Shown piece by piece: positions 18,595 through 26,965 of a DNA stretch of 38,123 nt. The stretch's first letter is position 1. Every line of letters begins with the position of its first letter. The DNA comes from Hyphomicrobiales bacterium (lineage in GTDB: Bacteria; Pseudomonadota; Alphaproteobacteria; Rhizobiales; JAJFHB01), in the NCBI GenBank assembly GCA_021775755.1, contig JAJFHE010000071.1, positions 1 through 38,123 on the forward strand. Direction: 5' to 3'. The notes beneath the pieces were generated by a model. The model made no database searches. It saw only the letters and a list, made by a program, of their open reading frames with translations, and had not been told where the DNA came from. Both the position numbers and the translations under genes were made by a program.

Positions 18595-19161
18595 ATGACC
18601 CGAAAGAAGAACAACAGGCAGCAGAATTTCTTTACGGCCATTGAAATTCCCGAAGATGTTGCCTTTCAGCTTGAACTCATGCGCGGCGGTCTGGTGTGCC
18701 GGACATGGGTCGAACGAGACAGCTATCACATCACGCTGCGGTATATGCGCGACGTCAAGGGCCACGTTCGCGATGAGCTATTTGAGGCTTTGGCCGATGG
18801 CGACCACGCACCGTTCGAGCTCGAGTTGCAGGGCGCCGGGTCGTTCGGAAACGCTGATCCTCGCGCGGTTTGGATCGGTGTAGCGGCAAACACGCGGCTG
18901 CGGGACCTGCAGGCTTCGCAGGAAGCAACCTGCCGGCGGTTCTGCCTGAAGCCGGAGAGCCGCCAGTTTACGCCGCACGTCACGCTGGCGCGCCGGTGCC
19001 GGGCATCGGTTGACGAGGTTCAGGGTTTCATCGCGCGAAACAACCTTTCCCGCAGCCGGCCGTTCGCGGTTGAACGCTTTGTCGTGATGTCGTCCGTCAG
19101 ATCGACCGGCGGCGGTCCCTATCGGATTGAGGAAGCCTATCCGCTGGTCTCCGCGATGTGA
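18595..19161 (+). CDS. thpR: RNA 2',3'-cyclic phosphodiesterase (2'-5' RNA ligase family)
   Basis: Members of this 2H phosphoesterase family hydrolyse 2',3'-cyclic phosphate RNA ends to 2'-phosphate and can join tRNA halves through 2'-5' linkage in vitro. The 188-residue protein has both H-x-T-x motifs: H45-I-T-L in YHITLRYM and H128-V-T-L in FTPHVTLARR. It begins with the family's FFTAIEIPEDV strand. The N-terminus carries an extra basic segment (MTRKKNNRQQN). The gene overlaps the convergent phosphatase gene by 25 bp, an antisense overlap of the two 3' ends. Confidence 0.93.
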   Translation: MTRKKNNRQQNFFTAIEIPEDVAFQLELMRGGLVCRTWVERDSYHITLRYMRDVKGHVRDELFEALADGDHAPFELELQGAGSFGNADPRAVWIGVAANTRLRDLQASQEATCRRFCLKPESRQFTPHVTLARRCRASVDEVQGFIARNNLSRSRPFAVERFVVMSSVRSTGGGPYRIEEAYPLVSAM

Positions 19162-19607
19162 CGGGCAAGCCCGTTGGCGGCGGCGGTAATCAGGTCGAGA
19201 GCGTGACCGAAACCGTCTTCGCCGCCATAGTAAGGGTCGGGCACTTCGGTTTCTGGAACACCGTCCGCGAAATCCAGAAACAGAACGATTTTGTCATGGT
19301 GGCCGGGGGCCATGCGCTGAAGGTTTGTCCGGTTGGCCGCGTCCATGGCGACAATGAGATCGAAATCGTCGAAATCGCGCTGTGCAATCTGGCGCGCACG
19401 CTGGCCGGATATGTCGATGCCTCTTGCCGCGGCAGCCTGCCCGGCGCGCGGGTCGGGCGGGTCGCTGGCATGCCACGAACCGGTGCCGGCGGAATCGATG
19501 TGCACACGATCCGCCATGCCCAGCGCGGCGGTGGTGTCGCGGAATACGCCTTCGGCCATGGGGGAGCGGCAGATGTTGCCAAGACAGACGAATAGAATTC
19601 GGTGCAC
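19137..19607 (-). CDS. Low-molecular-weight protein-tyrosine phosphatase
   Basis: This is a cytoplasmic LMW-PTPase of 156 residues, the standard length. The P-loop near the N-terminus is C8-LGNIC-R14-S15, giving catalytic Cys8 and Arg14. The general acid is in the EVPDPYYGG loop. GTG 19607 was chosen because the strand HRILFVCLGN must start the protein; the longer frame to 19742 begins with non-homologous Pro/His-rich sequence. Its 3' end overlaps thpR, and it is divergent from the pterin dehydratase gene. Whether it acts on phosphotyrosine or small phospho-compounds cannot be told. Confidence 0.92.
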   Translation of the reverse strand: MHRILFVCLGNICRSPMAEGVFRDTTAALGMADRVHIDSAGTGSWHASDPPDPRAGQAAAARGIDISGQRARQIAQRDFDDFDLIVAMDAANRTNLQRMAPGHHDKIVLFLDFADGVPETEVPDPYYGGEDGFGHALDLITAAANGLARHIAETSG

Positions 19608-19702
19608 GGGTGAAAGCTTTTTGCTGTTGTGGGCGCAAGCACGGCTTGCCAATGGATACCGGTGCCGCCACTCTACCAGCAAATGCAAATTAGGGGAGAA
19701 CG

Positions 19703-19993
19703 ATGGCGGAAAAACTGAGTGGTGCGGCGCGCGATGCGGCACTTGCGGGACTGGATGGCTGGGATGAGGTTGAGGGCCGCGATGCCATCAAGAAGCAGTT
19801 TCAGTTCAAGAATTTCAATGCGGCGTTCGGATGGATGAGCCGTGTGGCGCTTGCCGCGGAGAAGATGGATCACCACCCCGAATGGTTCAATGTCTACCGT
19901 ACTGTCGATGTCACCCTGGCGACCCATGATGCGGGCGGCGTGACGCAGAAGGATATCGATCTGGCCGCGCGCATGGACGCGTTTGCCCAATGA
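19703..19993 (+). CDS. phhB: Pterin-4a-carbinolamine dehydratase
   Basis: The enzyme dehydrates 4a-hydroxytetrahydrobiopterin during recycling of the pterin cofactor of aromatic amino acid hydroxylases. The 96-residue protein carries the family motif E53-K-M-D-H57-H58-P59-E-W plus Y65 and a later H75. The ribosome binding site AGGGGAG is well placed. No phenylalanine hydroxylase gene is in the window; many alphaproteobacteria carry stand-alone copies, some with suggested roles in molybdopterin or other pterin metabolism. The stop overlaps the next start (ATGA), so it is coupled to the RidA-type gene. Confidence 0.95.
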   Translation: MAEKLSGAARDAALAGLDGWDEVEGRDAIKKQFQFKNFNAAFGWMSRVALAAEKMDHHPEWFNVYRTVDVTLATHDAGGVTQKDIDLAARMDAFAQ

Positions 19994-21216
19994 GCCGGCG
20001 GTATTCCTGGCCTGAAGGCCACTGGAACTGGCCGATCGGCGTAACGCACAAGCACGGGGTGCGGACCGGGCAAATGGTGTGGGTCGGCGGGCAGGTGGAT
20101 CTGACGAGCGATGGCGTGGTGCGCAATGGCGGAGATCTTGCTGCTCAGACCGAAAATGCGATGCGCAATTTCGCGATCGTGCTGGAGGATCTCGGCGCGG
20201 AGCTGCGCGATCTCGTGAAGCTGCTGTGTTTTTATGTGAACGATGGCTCGGTAGACGAAGATGCATTCCTGGCAATGGTCGCCGTCTGCCTTCCCGAAGG
20301 GTCGCGGCCGGCGGTGACGGCCGTACCAGTCCCCTGCCTTGCCTATCCGGGGCTTGCGGTTGAGATCGAAGGCGTGGCGATGCGCGGTGAGGATGGTTCG
20401 CCTTTGGCGCGACAGCATGCGCCGGCGGATGGCCTGTCGCCCCTGCCCGACCCCTTCGTTCAGGCGGTGCGTTGCGGCAAGATGATCTTCGTGAGCGCTC
20501 AGGCGCCGGTCGATGGCGACGGCGCGGTGCTGCATGGCGGCGACATGGTTGCGCAGAGCAATGATGTCATGGCGCAGGTTGGCCGTGCGCTTGCGCATTT
20601 CGGCGCTGATTTTGGCGATGTCGTAAAGCAGAACCGCTGGTATGCGGGAACCGATGCGCTTGACGACTTCGAACCGGCGGCGCTCGCCTGTGCCGCCCAC
20701 TACGCCGAGCCCGGACCCGCCGCCACCGGCATCCCGCTGCCGCGTCATGCCCGCGACGGTGTGCGCATCAAAATCGATGCGGTGGCGATGCTCGCCGAAG
20801 ACGGCAGCCGGCTGGAGCGTCGTCACGCCTGGCCCGACAGCCTATGGGACTGGCATGTGCATCTGCCCTACAAGCACGGGCTCGAATGCGCCGGCATGAT
20901 CTTTCTCGGCGGCCAGGTTTCGCTCAACAAAAAAGGCGAAGCGGTGAACCCCGGCGATCTCGATGCCCAGACGCATCAGGCGATGCAGCATATCGGTACG
21001 ATCCTGCGCACACTCGGGGCGGACTACGATGACGTGTGCAAGGTGATGACCGTTTATGAGGGCGGCGACGCCTATGACGATCTGCACGGCAATCTGGCGA
21101 TCCGCTCGTCCTATTACTCAGATCCGGGGCCGGCGACGACGGGGGTTCCCCTGCCGGTTCTCGCCTATCCGAACATGCAGATCGAAATCGACATCTACGC
21201 CATGAAAGATACATGA
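19990..21216 (+). CDS. Three-domain RidA (YjgF/UK114) family protein
   Basis: RidA proteins hydrolyse reactive enamine/imine intermediates made by PLP enzymes and amine oxidases. Ordinary members are about 130 residues and trimeric. This protein has 408 residues and three tandem RidA-like domains (about 1-135, 136-272, 273-408). Domains 1 and 3 share an opening of W-P-x3-W-x-W-x6-KHG and then GGQV, indicating internal duplication. Domain 1 keeps the substrate-binding arginine (R106 in [12 protein letters not shown]). The equivalent residues in domains 2 and 3 are glycines (G242, G380). The chain may fold as a pseudo-trimer with unequal sites. It is coupled to phhB and followed 10 bp later by an FAD oxidase, whose imine products are natural RidA substrates. 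Confidence 0.9.
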   Translation: MSRRYSWPEGHWNWPIGVTHKHGVRTGQMVWVGGQVDLTSDGVVRNGGDLAAQTENAMRNFAIVLEDLGAELRDLVKLLCFYVNDGSVDEDAFLAMVAVCLPEGSRPAVTAVPVPCLAYPGLAVEIEGVAMRGEDGSPLARQHAPADGLSPLPDPFVQAVRCGKMIFVSAQAPVDGDGAVLHGGDMVAQSNDVMAQVGRALAHFGADFGDVVKQNRWYAGTDALDDFEPAALACAAHYAEPGPAATGIPLPRHARDGVRIKIDAVAMLAEDGSRLERRHAWPDSLWDWHVHLPYKHGLECAGMIFLGGQVSLNKKGEAVNPGDLDAQTHQAMQHIGTILRTLGADYDDVCKVMTVYEGGDAYDDLHGNLAIRSSYYSDPGPATTGVPLPVLAYPNMQIEIDIYAMKDT

Positions 21217-21226
21217 GGGCGATGGA

Positions 21227-22492
21227 ATGAAAGTCGAGCCTTATTGGTGGGAGGCCTCGCCGCCGCCCGAACCAGCGGAAACGGCTCTCAAGGAGCGCTG
21301 TGACGTGGCTGTCGTCGGCGGGGGATATGCGGGCCTCCATGCGGCACTGGAGCTGGCGCGGGCGGGGCGCTCGGTACAGGTCTTCGACAAGGAGTATCCA
21401 GGTTACGGTTGCTCGATGCGCAATGGTGGTATTGCCAGCGGCACCACGAAGATGAAGCTCTCCGAACTCATCGCAACGCTTGGGCTTGAGCGCGCAAAAC
21501 GGCTCTATCAGGAAGGTATCGACGCGGAAAACTGGTTCGAGCGGTTTCTGGGCGAAGAAAAAATAGACTGCGACTACCTCCGCTCAGGCCGGTTTGTCGG
21601 AGCCTGCCGGCCGTCGCATCTGGACGCGCTGCGCCGCGACGGGGATGCGGTGAGCAAGCATTTCGACAAAGACGTGACGCCGGTTTCGAAAGCCGAGCAG
21701 CACAGCGAAATCGGCTCCGACTACTATCACGGCGGGGTCGTCACACCGGAAGTGGCGGGGCTCCATCCGGGCCTCTACCATACCGGTCTGCTTGAGCGGG
21801 CGCTGGCCGCAGGCGTTGAAGTGCACAGCGGTTGTGCGGTGACCGGATACCGGCGCGATGGCGACGGATTCGATATCGAGACCCCGCGCGGACAGGTGCG
21901 GGCGACGGAACTGGTAATCGCGACAAACGGCTATACGGGCGCGGAACTGCCCTGGTTGAGACGGCGTCTTGTTTCGGTGGCAAGCCAGATTATCACCACC
22001 GAGCCCCTGCCCCGCGAAGTGATGGACCGGCTCATGCCGAAAAAACGCATGCTGGTCGAAACCCGCAACATGTTTCACTATTACCGTCCCTCTCCCGACA
22101 ATTCGCGGATTGTGTTCGGCGGGCGCGCCGGCGCGAGCTCAAATCGGGCCGAGGTCAAGGCGGAGGCATTGCGTCGTAATCTTGTTGCGATTTTTCCGGA
22201 ACTCGACACCACGGCCCTGTCGCATGTGTGGTGGGGATATGTCGCGTTTCCGTTCGATTTCGCTCCGAAACTGGCGCATGTGGACGGCGTGCACTACGCT
22301 ACCGGGTTCTGCGGGTCGGGGGTGGTGTGGGCGAGCTGGTTCGGCAATCTGGCGGCACGGCGTATTATTTCAGAAAGTGCGGTTTCCACACAGCTTGGTG
22401 CCGACCCGTTCGAAAGCCGACCGCTTTACTGGGCGCGCCCCTGGTTTTTGCCGTTCATCATCGGCTGGTACAGGTTCCGTGATGCGTTCTGA
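21227..22492 (+). CDS. FAD-dependent amine/amino-acid oxidoreductase (DAO family)
   Basis: This 421-residue flavoprotein resembles gamma-glutamylputrescine oxidase (PuuB) and related DAO enzymes that oxidise C-N bonds, giving imines plus peroxide or reduced acceptor. The N-terminus MKVEPYWWEASPPPEP is typical of PuuB-like proteins. The dinucleotide-binding motif VAVVGGGYAGLHAALELA lies at about 28-45, then GCSMRNGGIASG for FAD contact, and the C-terminal YATGFCGSGVVWASWFGN loop. The true substrate is unknown. It follows the RidA-like gene closely and is probably in the same operon, so the two steps are likely linked. Stops of this gene and the convergent GNAT gene are 2 bp apart. Confidence 0.9.
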   Translation: MKVEPYWWEASPPPEPAETALKERCDVAVVGGGYAGLHAALELARAGRSVQVFDKEYPGYGCSMRNGGIASGTTKMKLSELIATLGLERAKRLYQEGIDAENWFERFLGEEKIDCDYLRSGRFVGACRPSHLDALRRDGDAVSKHFDKDVTPVSKAEQHSEIGSDYYHGGVVTPEVAGLHPGLYHTGLLERALAAGVEVHSGCAVTGYRRDGDGFDIETPRGQVRATELVIATNGYTGAELPWLRRRLVSVASQIITTEPLPREVMDRLMPKKRMLVETRNMFHYYRPSPDNSRIVFGGRAGASSNRAEVKAEALRRNLVAIFPELDTTALSHVWWGYVAFPFDFAPKLAHVDGVHYATGFCGSGVVWASWFGNLAARRIISESAVSTQLGADPFESRPLYWARPWFLPFIIGWYRFRDAF

Positions 22493-22494
22493 TT

Positions 22495-22962
22495 TTATGT
22501 CTGCCCGAGATATTTGATGCAGCGCTTGTATTCGGGGATGTAGTCGAGACGCTCGTAGAATTTGAGCGCATGGGTGTTGGCCTCGAAGACATGCAGGGTC
22601 AGGCAGGTGGCGCCGCGTTCTTGCGCCATGCGCTCGGCCGCTGAAATCAGGGCTGTGCCGACGCCTTTGCCTTGCGCTTCCGGCGCCAGTGCGATGGCCT
22701 CCAGATGGGCGCCGGGTGCACCGCTCATGGCCTCCGGTGCGAGCGTCACAACCGCAATACCGCTGACAGGTGCATTCCCTTCGACGGCGACGACGACGAA
22801 ACAGTCCGGGTTGGTGCCATTTGCCCAAGCGCGCACCGTATCAGCATCACCGCGCCACAGATCATCCGGGTTGCGGCCGCCGGGCGGCACAAACGACGCA
22901 AGGCGCGGCAGCAATGAGAGAATCTCTTCAAGCTCGTCTGGCCGACCCTCGCGGATATTCAC
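22495..22962 (-). CDS. GNAT family N-acetyltransferase
   Basis: This 155-residue acetyl-CoA-dependent acyltransferase has an unknown acceptor. The acetyl-CoA loop is in LEAIALAPEAQGKGVGTALI (Q-x-K-G-x-G-T), and the C-terminal FYERLDYIPEYKR strand-helix is typical of GNATs. GTG 22962 was chosen because it has AGAGGA eight bases upstream and begins the first strand (VNIREGRPDE). The open frame continues to 23157, but that extension is rich in Cys/Arg/Pro and shows no homology. It is divergent from the HD-GYP gene. Confidence 0.9.
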   Translation of the reverse strand: MNIREGRPDELEEILSLLPRLASFVPPGGRNPDDLWRGDADTVRAWANGTNPDCFVVVAVEGNAPVSGIAVVTLAPEAMSGAPGAHLEAIALAPEAQGKGVGTALISAAERMAQERGATCLTLHVFEANTHALKFYERLDYIPEYKRCIKYLGQT

Positions 22963-23156
22963 GTCATATTCCTCTCTCCGTTGACAGGCGCTTTCTATAG
23001 AGGGGTCTGCGGTAATCGGGAAGAGCGCGTTATCGCCGCGCCGAAGGCAATGTGCCGCGTTAAGGGCCGCGCAACAGGTTGGCGGTAGGGTACAGCCGAC
23101 AATAGGACGTGTGGGGACGGTGCCGCGCGACATCTGCAGGAATTGCCGGAGTTTCA

Positions 23157-24218
23157 ATGACCCGCAGCATTCTCATTCTGACGGACAACCCGAAGCGCTC
23201 GGGCGCGCTGGCCTATTCGGTTGGGTCCATGGCACGGACCGAGCTTATGGAGATTGCGCAATGGCCCGGCCCAGACAACGGCGAGGCGTTGACCGTTGTC
23301 GACGTCGATCTTCACAACGCTGAAACCGTCGCGCGGCTGAAGCTCCATAAGGCGGCATCGACATCGCCACTGGTGTTCGTGAGCGGAAAGGATCCGCGCC
23401 ACGATGCGGTGCAGGCGAATGTCCTCGGCGCCGCGCATGTGATCCCGCGCACCGGACTTGTAAAACGGTTGCCCGGTCTCATCGATCTTTATGGCCGCCG
23501 CACGGGCGGCTGGCACAGTGTGAGTCTTGCGCACGAACTGAACCTCGATTTGTTCGGCGCCGTCGGGCGCGGCGAACCGCTGCCGCATGATCGCGTCATG
23601 GAGTGTTCCGACGTCATCGCGAACAGCCTCAGCCGGGACGGCATTGCAACCTGGCTTTCAGAGGTCAAGCATCATCACAGCTACACGCACCGCCATTCTT
23701 TGGAAGTCACCGGTTTCGCCGTGGCGTTCGGATTGTGTACCGGTATGCGCGAACAAGATGTCCATCGGCTTGCCGCCGGTGCGCTTCTCCACGATGTCGG
23801 AAAGGCCAAAGTTCCGTTGAGCGTTCTCGACAAACCCGGAAACCTCTCGAGAACCGAACGCGAGACGATGCGTCGGCATCCTGAATTCAGTGGAGACATT
23901 CTTGCGCGCGACGCGCAGTTCGGTGAGGAGATCGTCGATGCGGCCCTGCACCATCATGAGTTTCTTGACGGTTCGGGCTATCCGCACGGCCTCATGGACA
24001 GCGCCATCGCCGATTTCGTTCGCATCGTCACGATCGCGGATGTGTTTTCAGCCCTCATCGACAAGCGGTCCTATAAGAAGGCAATCCCGGCGGACCGTGC
24101 TTACGAGATGATGTGCGCCACGCGCGGCAAATTCGACGAGGACTTTCTGTTGGCCTTCGAGCCCGTGGCACGCGAAGCACGCACGCTGGCGCATGCGGTG
24201 TCGGCGGAGGCGGTCTAG
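23157..24218 (+). CDS. HD-GYP domain protein with receiver-like N-terminus
   Basis: HD-GYP domains are metal-dependent phosphodiesterases that degrade cyclic di-GMP. From ATG 23157 (CGGAG six bases upstream) the product has 353 residues. Residues 1-110 fold like a response-regulator receiver: ILILTD strand, acidic VVDVD at 47-51, FVSG strand. The lysine expected after the last strand appears replaced (HVIPRTG), so phosphorylation is doubtful. The catalytic half (about 165-350) has H212-D213 in LLHDVGK and G274-Y275-P276 in HHEFLDGSGYP, with the HHH and H-HH metal ligands. It is therefore probably active, controlling motility or biofilm state. Its TAG stop shares CTAG with the stop of the convergent reductase gene. 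Confidence 0.93.
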   Translation: MTRSILILTDNPKRSGALAYSVGSMARTELMEIAQWPGPDNGEALTVVDVDLHNAETVARLKLHKAASTSPLVFVSGKDPRHDAVQANVLGAAHVIPRTGLVKRLPGLIDLYGRRTGGWHSVSLAHELNLDLFGAVGRGEPLPHDRVMECSDVIANSLSRDGIATWLSEVKHHHSYTHRHSLEVTGFAVAFGLCTGMREQDVHRLAAGALLHDVGKAKVPLSVLDKPGNLSRTERETMRRHPEFSGDILARDAQFGEEIVDAALHHHEFLDGSGYPHGLMDSAIADFVRIVTIADVFSALIDKRSYKKAIPADRAYEMMCATRGKFDEDFLLAFEPVAREARTLAHAVSAEAV

Positions 24219-25429
24219 AGTAGCGCCTTGAGATCGCTTTCGGGATCGGCGATCACGTCCGGGTCCGGCGAGGTGGCTGCCTCAAGAAGGCGTTTTCCGA
24301 TCATGAACGCGCGCGGCTCGTTCATCGCATCGACGGCGATGAATTCGTTACCCGAATAGTACCATACCGATTGCGCACCCTCGCGGCTTCCCGCTCTCAC
24401 GATAATACGGTCATAGCCACGATTGAGACCGGCGATCTGCAGCTTGACGTCATACTGATCGGACCAGAACCACGGCACGGGGACATAATCATCGCCGCCC
24501 CCGAGCATGGCCGATGCCGCGGCTTCGGCCTGATCGATGGCGTTCTGCACTGATTCAAGGCGCAGGCGTTCGCCGCGAAATGGAAAGGAAGCACAATCGC
24601 CGGCGGCAAAGATATCGGGATCGGAGGTGCGGCCCCGCGCGTCGACAGCGATGCCGTTGTCGATGGTGAGACCCGCCGCCTCGGCAAGCGCGGCGTCCGG
24701 CGCAATGCCGACGCCGATGATCGCAAAGTCGATATCGAGCGTTTCGCCGCCCTGCAGCACCGCCCGTACAACGCGGCCGTCCTCGCCTTCAAGGCGTTCA
24801 AGGCCTGTGTTTTCGCGCACGTCCACGCCGCGGGACTTATGCAGCGCGCGGAAATAATCGGATGTTTCAGGTGCGGCAACGCGTTGCAGAATGCGGTCGG
24901 CCATTTCAACGAGCGTGACGTTGAGCCCGCGCCCCGCGGCAACGGCGGCGGCCTCAAGTCCGATATAGCCGCCGCCGATGATCAGTACGTGCCGGCCGGC
25001 TTCGAACTCGCGCGCCATGCAGTCGACATCTTCAAGGGTGCGGACCGGGTAGACGCCCTCCAGATCGCCACCGATCGCGGCGGGCAGGAGCCTTGGAAGC
25101 GATCCGGTCGTAAGCGCCAGTTTGGCGTAACCGAGCGTTTCTCCGCCGTCGAGCGTGACGGTTCTAGCGGCGGCGTCGATGGCGCTGACGCGGGCTGAAA
25201 GCCTCAGCTCGATGTTCTCGCTTTCGTAGAATTCGCGCGGGCGGATATAGAGCCGCTCGCGTTCCAGCTCGCCGAGCAGATATTTCTTGGACAAAGGCGG
25301 GCGCTGATAGGGTGGTTCGGGCTCGTCGCCGATCAGCACAACGCCACCGTCATATCCGAGAGAGCGCAGTTTCGCGACCAGCGAAGACCCGGCCTGCCCG
25401 GCACCGATAACGACCATTTGATTGCTCAT
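24215..25429 (-). CDS. Ferredoxin/rubredoxin-type NAD(P)H reductase, FAD-dependent
   Basis: This 404-residue flavoprotein belongs to the ferredoxin reductase group of oxygenase systems (putidaredoxin reductase-like), which passes electrons from NAD(P)H to a small iron-sulphur protein. The FAD motif MVVIGAGQAGSSLVAKLR is at the N-terminus, the NADH motif VLIIGGGYIGLEAAAVAAG near 145-165, and the FAD-closing IFAAGDCASFP near 275. The C-terminal reductase domain includes PWFWSDQYDVKLQIAG. ATG 25429 starts the FAD motif; the open frame beyond it to 25870 overlaps the SDR gene and is spurious. No P450 or ferredoxin gene is nearby. It lies 41 bp downstream of the SDR gene on the same strand. Confidence 0.93.
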   Translation of the reverse strand: MSNQMVVIGAGQAGSSLVAKLRSLGYDGGVVLIGDEPEPPYQRPPLSKKYLLGELERERLYIRPREFYESENIELRLSARVSAIDAAARTVTLDGGETLGYAKLALTTGSLPRLLPAAIGGDLEGVYPVRTLEDVDCMAREFEAGRHVLIIGGGYIGLEAAAVAAGRGLNVTLVEMADRILQRVAAPETSDYFRALHKSRGVDVRENTGLERLEGEDGRVVRAVLQGGETLDIDFAIIGVGIAPDAALAEAAGLTIDNGIAVDARGRTSDPDIFAAGDCASFPFRGERLRLESVQNAIDQAEAAASAMLGGGDDYVPVPWFWSDQYDVKLQIAGLNRGYDRIIVRAGSREGAQSVWYYSGNEFIAVDAMNEPRAFMIGKRLLEAATSPDPDVIADPESDLKALL

Positions 25430-25470
25430 GTTCCGTGAACTCCTGCGGGGCACCGCATTGCCACTGCCGG

Positions 25471-26256
25471 TTACTTTGGGGCGAGGCGAATGGCGCCGTC
25501 GAGACGGATGCTTTCTCCGTTCAGCATTGGATTGTCGACGATGTGGCGCGCCAGTGCCGCATATTCCGACGCTTTCCCGAGCCGTGAGGGAAACGGTACC
25601 GATGCCGCAAGCGCGGCCTGAACCTCGTCGGGCAGCGTATCGAACATCGGCGTGTAGAACAGCCCGGGCATGATCGTGCACACACGGATGCCGTCGCGCG
25701 ACAGATCGCGGGCAACCGGCAAGGTCATGCCGGCAACGCCTGCCTTGGAGGCGGCGTAGGCGACTTGTCCGATCTGACCGTCCTGTGCGGCAACGGAAGC
25801 GGTGTTGATGATTACGCCGCGCTCTGCGTCCTCGCCCGCCGGATCGGAGGTCAGCATGCCGGCGGCGCATTTTGCGATCATGCGGAATGTGCCGATAAGA
25901 TTGATGTCGATAACGCGGGAGAAGCTGTCGAGCGGGTGATGGAAGACTTCGTCGCTGTCGCGCTTACGCGAGGCGGTTTTGACGCCGATGGCGATGCCGG
26001 CGCAGTTGACGAGAACATTTTCCTGGCCGTGCGCGGCGCGCGCCTTTTCAAGACCTGCATCGACACTTGCATCGTCGGTCACATCGACATTGCAGTAGAG
26101 ACAGCCAAGCTCGGAAGCAAGTGCCGTGCCGCGCTCTTCGTTGAGATCGAAAAGCGCTACTTTGGCGCCGTCTCCGGCGAACGAGCGGGCAGTAGCTTCG
26201 CCGAGACCGGACGCACCGCCGGTGATAATGACAGCCGTTTGTGCATCAACGCGCAT
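25471..26256 (-). CDS. Short-chain dehydrogenase, 3-hydroxyacyl-CoA dehydrogenase type II-like
   Basis: This 261-residue SDR resembles the HSD17B10/3-hydroxy-2-methylbutyryl-CoA dehydrogenase group that oxidises short 3-hydroxyacyl-CoAs with NAD+. The cofactor motif ITGGASGLGEA is at 11-21, with an acidic FDLNE after strand 2 (NAD+ preference). Next come VNCAGIAIG, the catalytic Ser in INTASVAAQ, and Y-AAS-K in the active site. The C-terminal PFPSRLGKASEYAALARHI is typical of this subgroup. A perfect inverted repeat lies in the promoter region shared with the divergent DUF1232 gene. Probably acts in branched-chain or fatty acid breakdown. Confidence 0.92.
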   Translation of the reverse strand: MRVDAQTAVIITGGASGLGEATARSFAGDGAKVALFDLNEERGTALASELGCLYCNVDVTDDASVDAGLEKARAAHGQENVLVNCAGIAIGVKTASRKRDSDEVFHHPLDSFSRVIDINLIGTFRMIAKCAAGMLTSDPAGEDAERGVIINTASVAAQDGQIGQVAYAASKAGVAGMTLPVARDLSRDGIRVCTIMPGLFYTPMFDTLPDEVQAALAASVPFPSRLGKASEYAALARHIVDNPMLNGESIRLDGAIRLAPK

Positions 26257-26286
26257 ATGCAGAACTCCCTGAGACAGAATGTGCTT

Positions 26287-26320
26287 GAGTGGTATGGTTC
26301 AACATCGACACATACCACTC
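26287..26320. promoter_or_regulatory. Perfect 10-bp inverted repeat, candidate operator
   Basis: GAGTGGTATG (26287-26296) and CATACCACTC (26311-26320) are exact reverse complements separated by 14 nt, 31 bp upstream of the SDR gene and 41 bp upstream of the divergent DUF1232 gene. The arm centres are 24 bp apart, a little over two helical turns, as expected for a dimeric or tetrameric regulator. No T-tract follows, so a terminator is unlikely. The regulator is unknown. Confidence 0.5.
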
Positions 26321-26360
26321 CAAACTTGAGGACGGGCGGAATTGACCCCATCTATGTGTG

Positions 26361-26783
26361 ATGAGCAAGAGTAAAACCATCGACGACGCGGTTGACCAGT
26401 TGCAAAGCGACGAAGTGCACCTGCCCGCGACAATCGAACGCAATGAGCGGCGCGTGCGCCGAGGCTTCTGGAAGAAGATTGTGCGCGTTGCCGCGTTCCT
26501 GCCGTTTCTGGAAGACCTGCTGGCGGCGTATTACTGTGCACGCGACCGCGAAACGCCGACGCGCGTGCGAGCTGTGCTTCTGGCGGCGCTTGCCTACTTC
26601 GTACTTCCGGTCGATGCCATCCCGGATTTTATCGCCGCGTTCGGCTTTACCGACGATGCCGCCGTGCTAATGACGGCGATCGGTCTCGTGTCGGCGCATC
26701 TCAAGCCCGCGCACCGCGAAAAAGCGCGCGATGTTCTCGACGGGCTCGCAAAAGGCTCGCCGCCGCCGAGCAACGATATATAG
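26361..26783 (+). CDS. YkvA/DUF1232 family membrane protein
   Basis: This 140-residue protein contains a DUF1232 (YkvA-like) domain of unknown function. The core is visible as LLAALAYFVLPVDAIPDFIAAFGFTDDAAVL near residues 71-101, with the family's P-x-D-x-I-P-D signature and two hydrophobic helices. The N-terminal third is charged and probably cytoplasmic. ATG 26361 directly follows an in-frame GTG at 26358. The gene is divergent from the SDR gene. The structured repeat region begins 46 bp after its stop. Confidence 0.88.
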   Translation: MSKSKTIDDAVDQLQSDEVHLPATIERNERRVRRGFWKKIVRVAAFLPFLEDLLAAYYCARDRETPTRVRAVLLAALAYFVLPVDAIPDFIAAFGFTDDAAVLMTAIGLVSAHLKPAHREKARDVLDGLAKGSPPPSNDI

Positions 26784-26828
26784 ACAATTTTCGGCCGGTC
26801 GCCCCTTCAACCGCCGTTGCGCGTGGGT

Positions 26829-26957
26829 TAGACCGCTTCACGTTCATATGGAATTGTTTGACCGGAGTTTCGCGTCTGCTGGCAAGGCACGGGTCCCGCT
26901 GTGGGCTTGCAGTCGACAAGGGAGCCGCAACGCTGTCCAGGAGGCGCGAAACACCGG
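26829..26957 (+). repeat. Structured repeat unit 1: leader plus hairpin
   Basis: A 33-nt leader (26829-26861, starting TAGACCG and ending GTTTGA) is followed immediately by a 96-nt hairpin (26862-26957). The hairpin's outer arms CCGGAGTTTCGCG (26862-26874) and CGCGAAACACCGG (26945-26957) pair at 12 of 13 positions. The inner part shares GGCAAGGC and CCGCAACG, at identical spacing, with unit 2. Unit 1 and unit 2 face each other and fill the gap between convergent genes. Confidence 0.75.
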
Positions 26958-26965
26958 CCTTCGGT

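Noticed and set aside
25430-25870. N-terminal extension of the ferredoxin reductase frame
   Set aside because: It overlaps the SDR gene on the same strand in another frame, while the FAD motif starts at the ATG at 25429.
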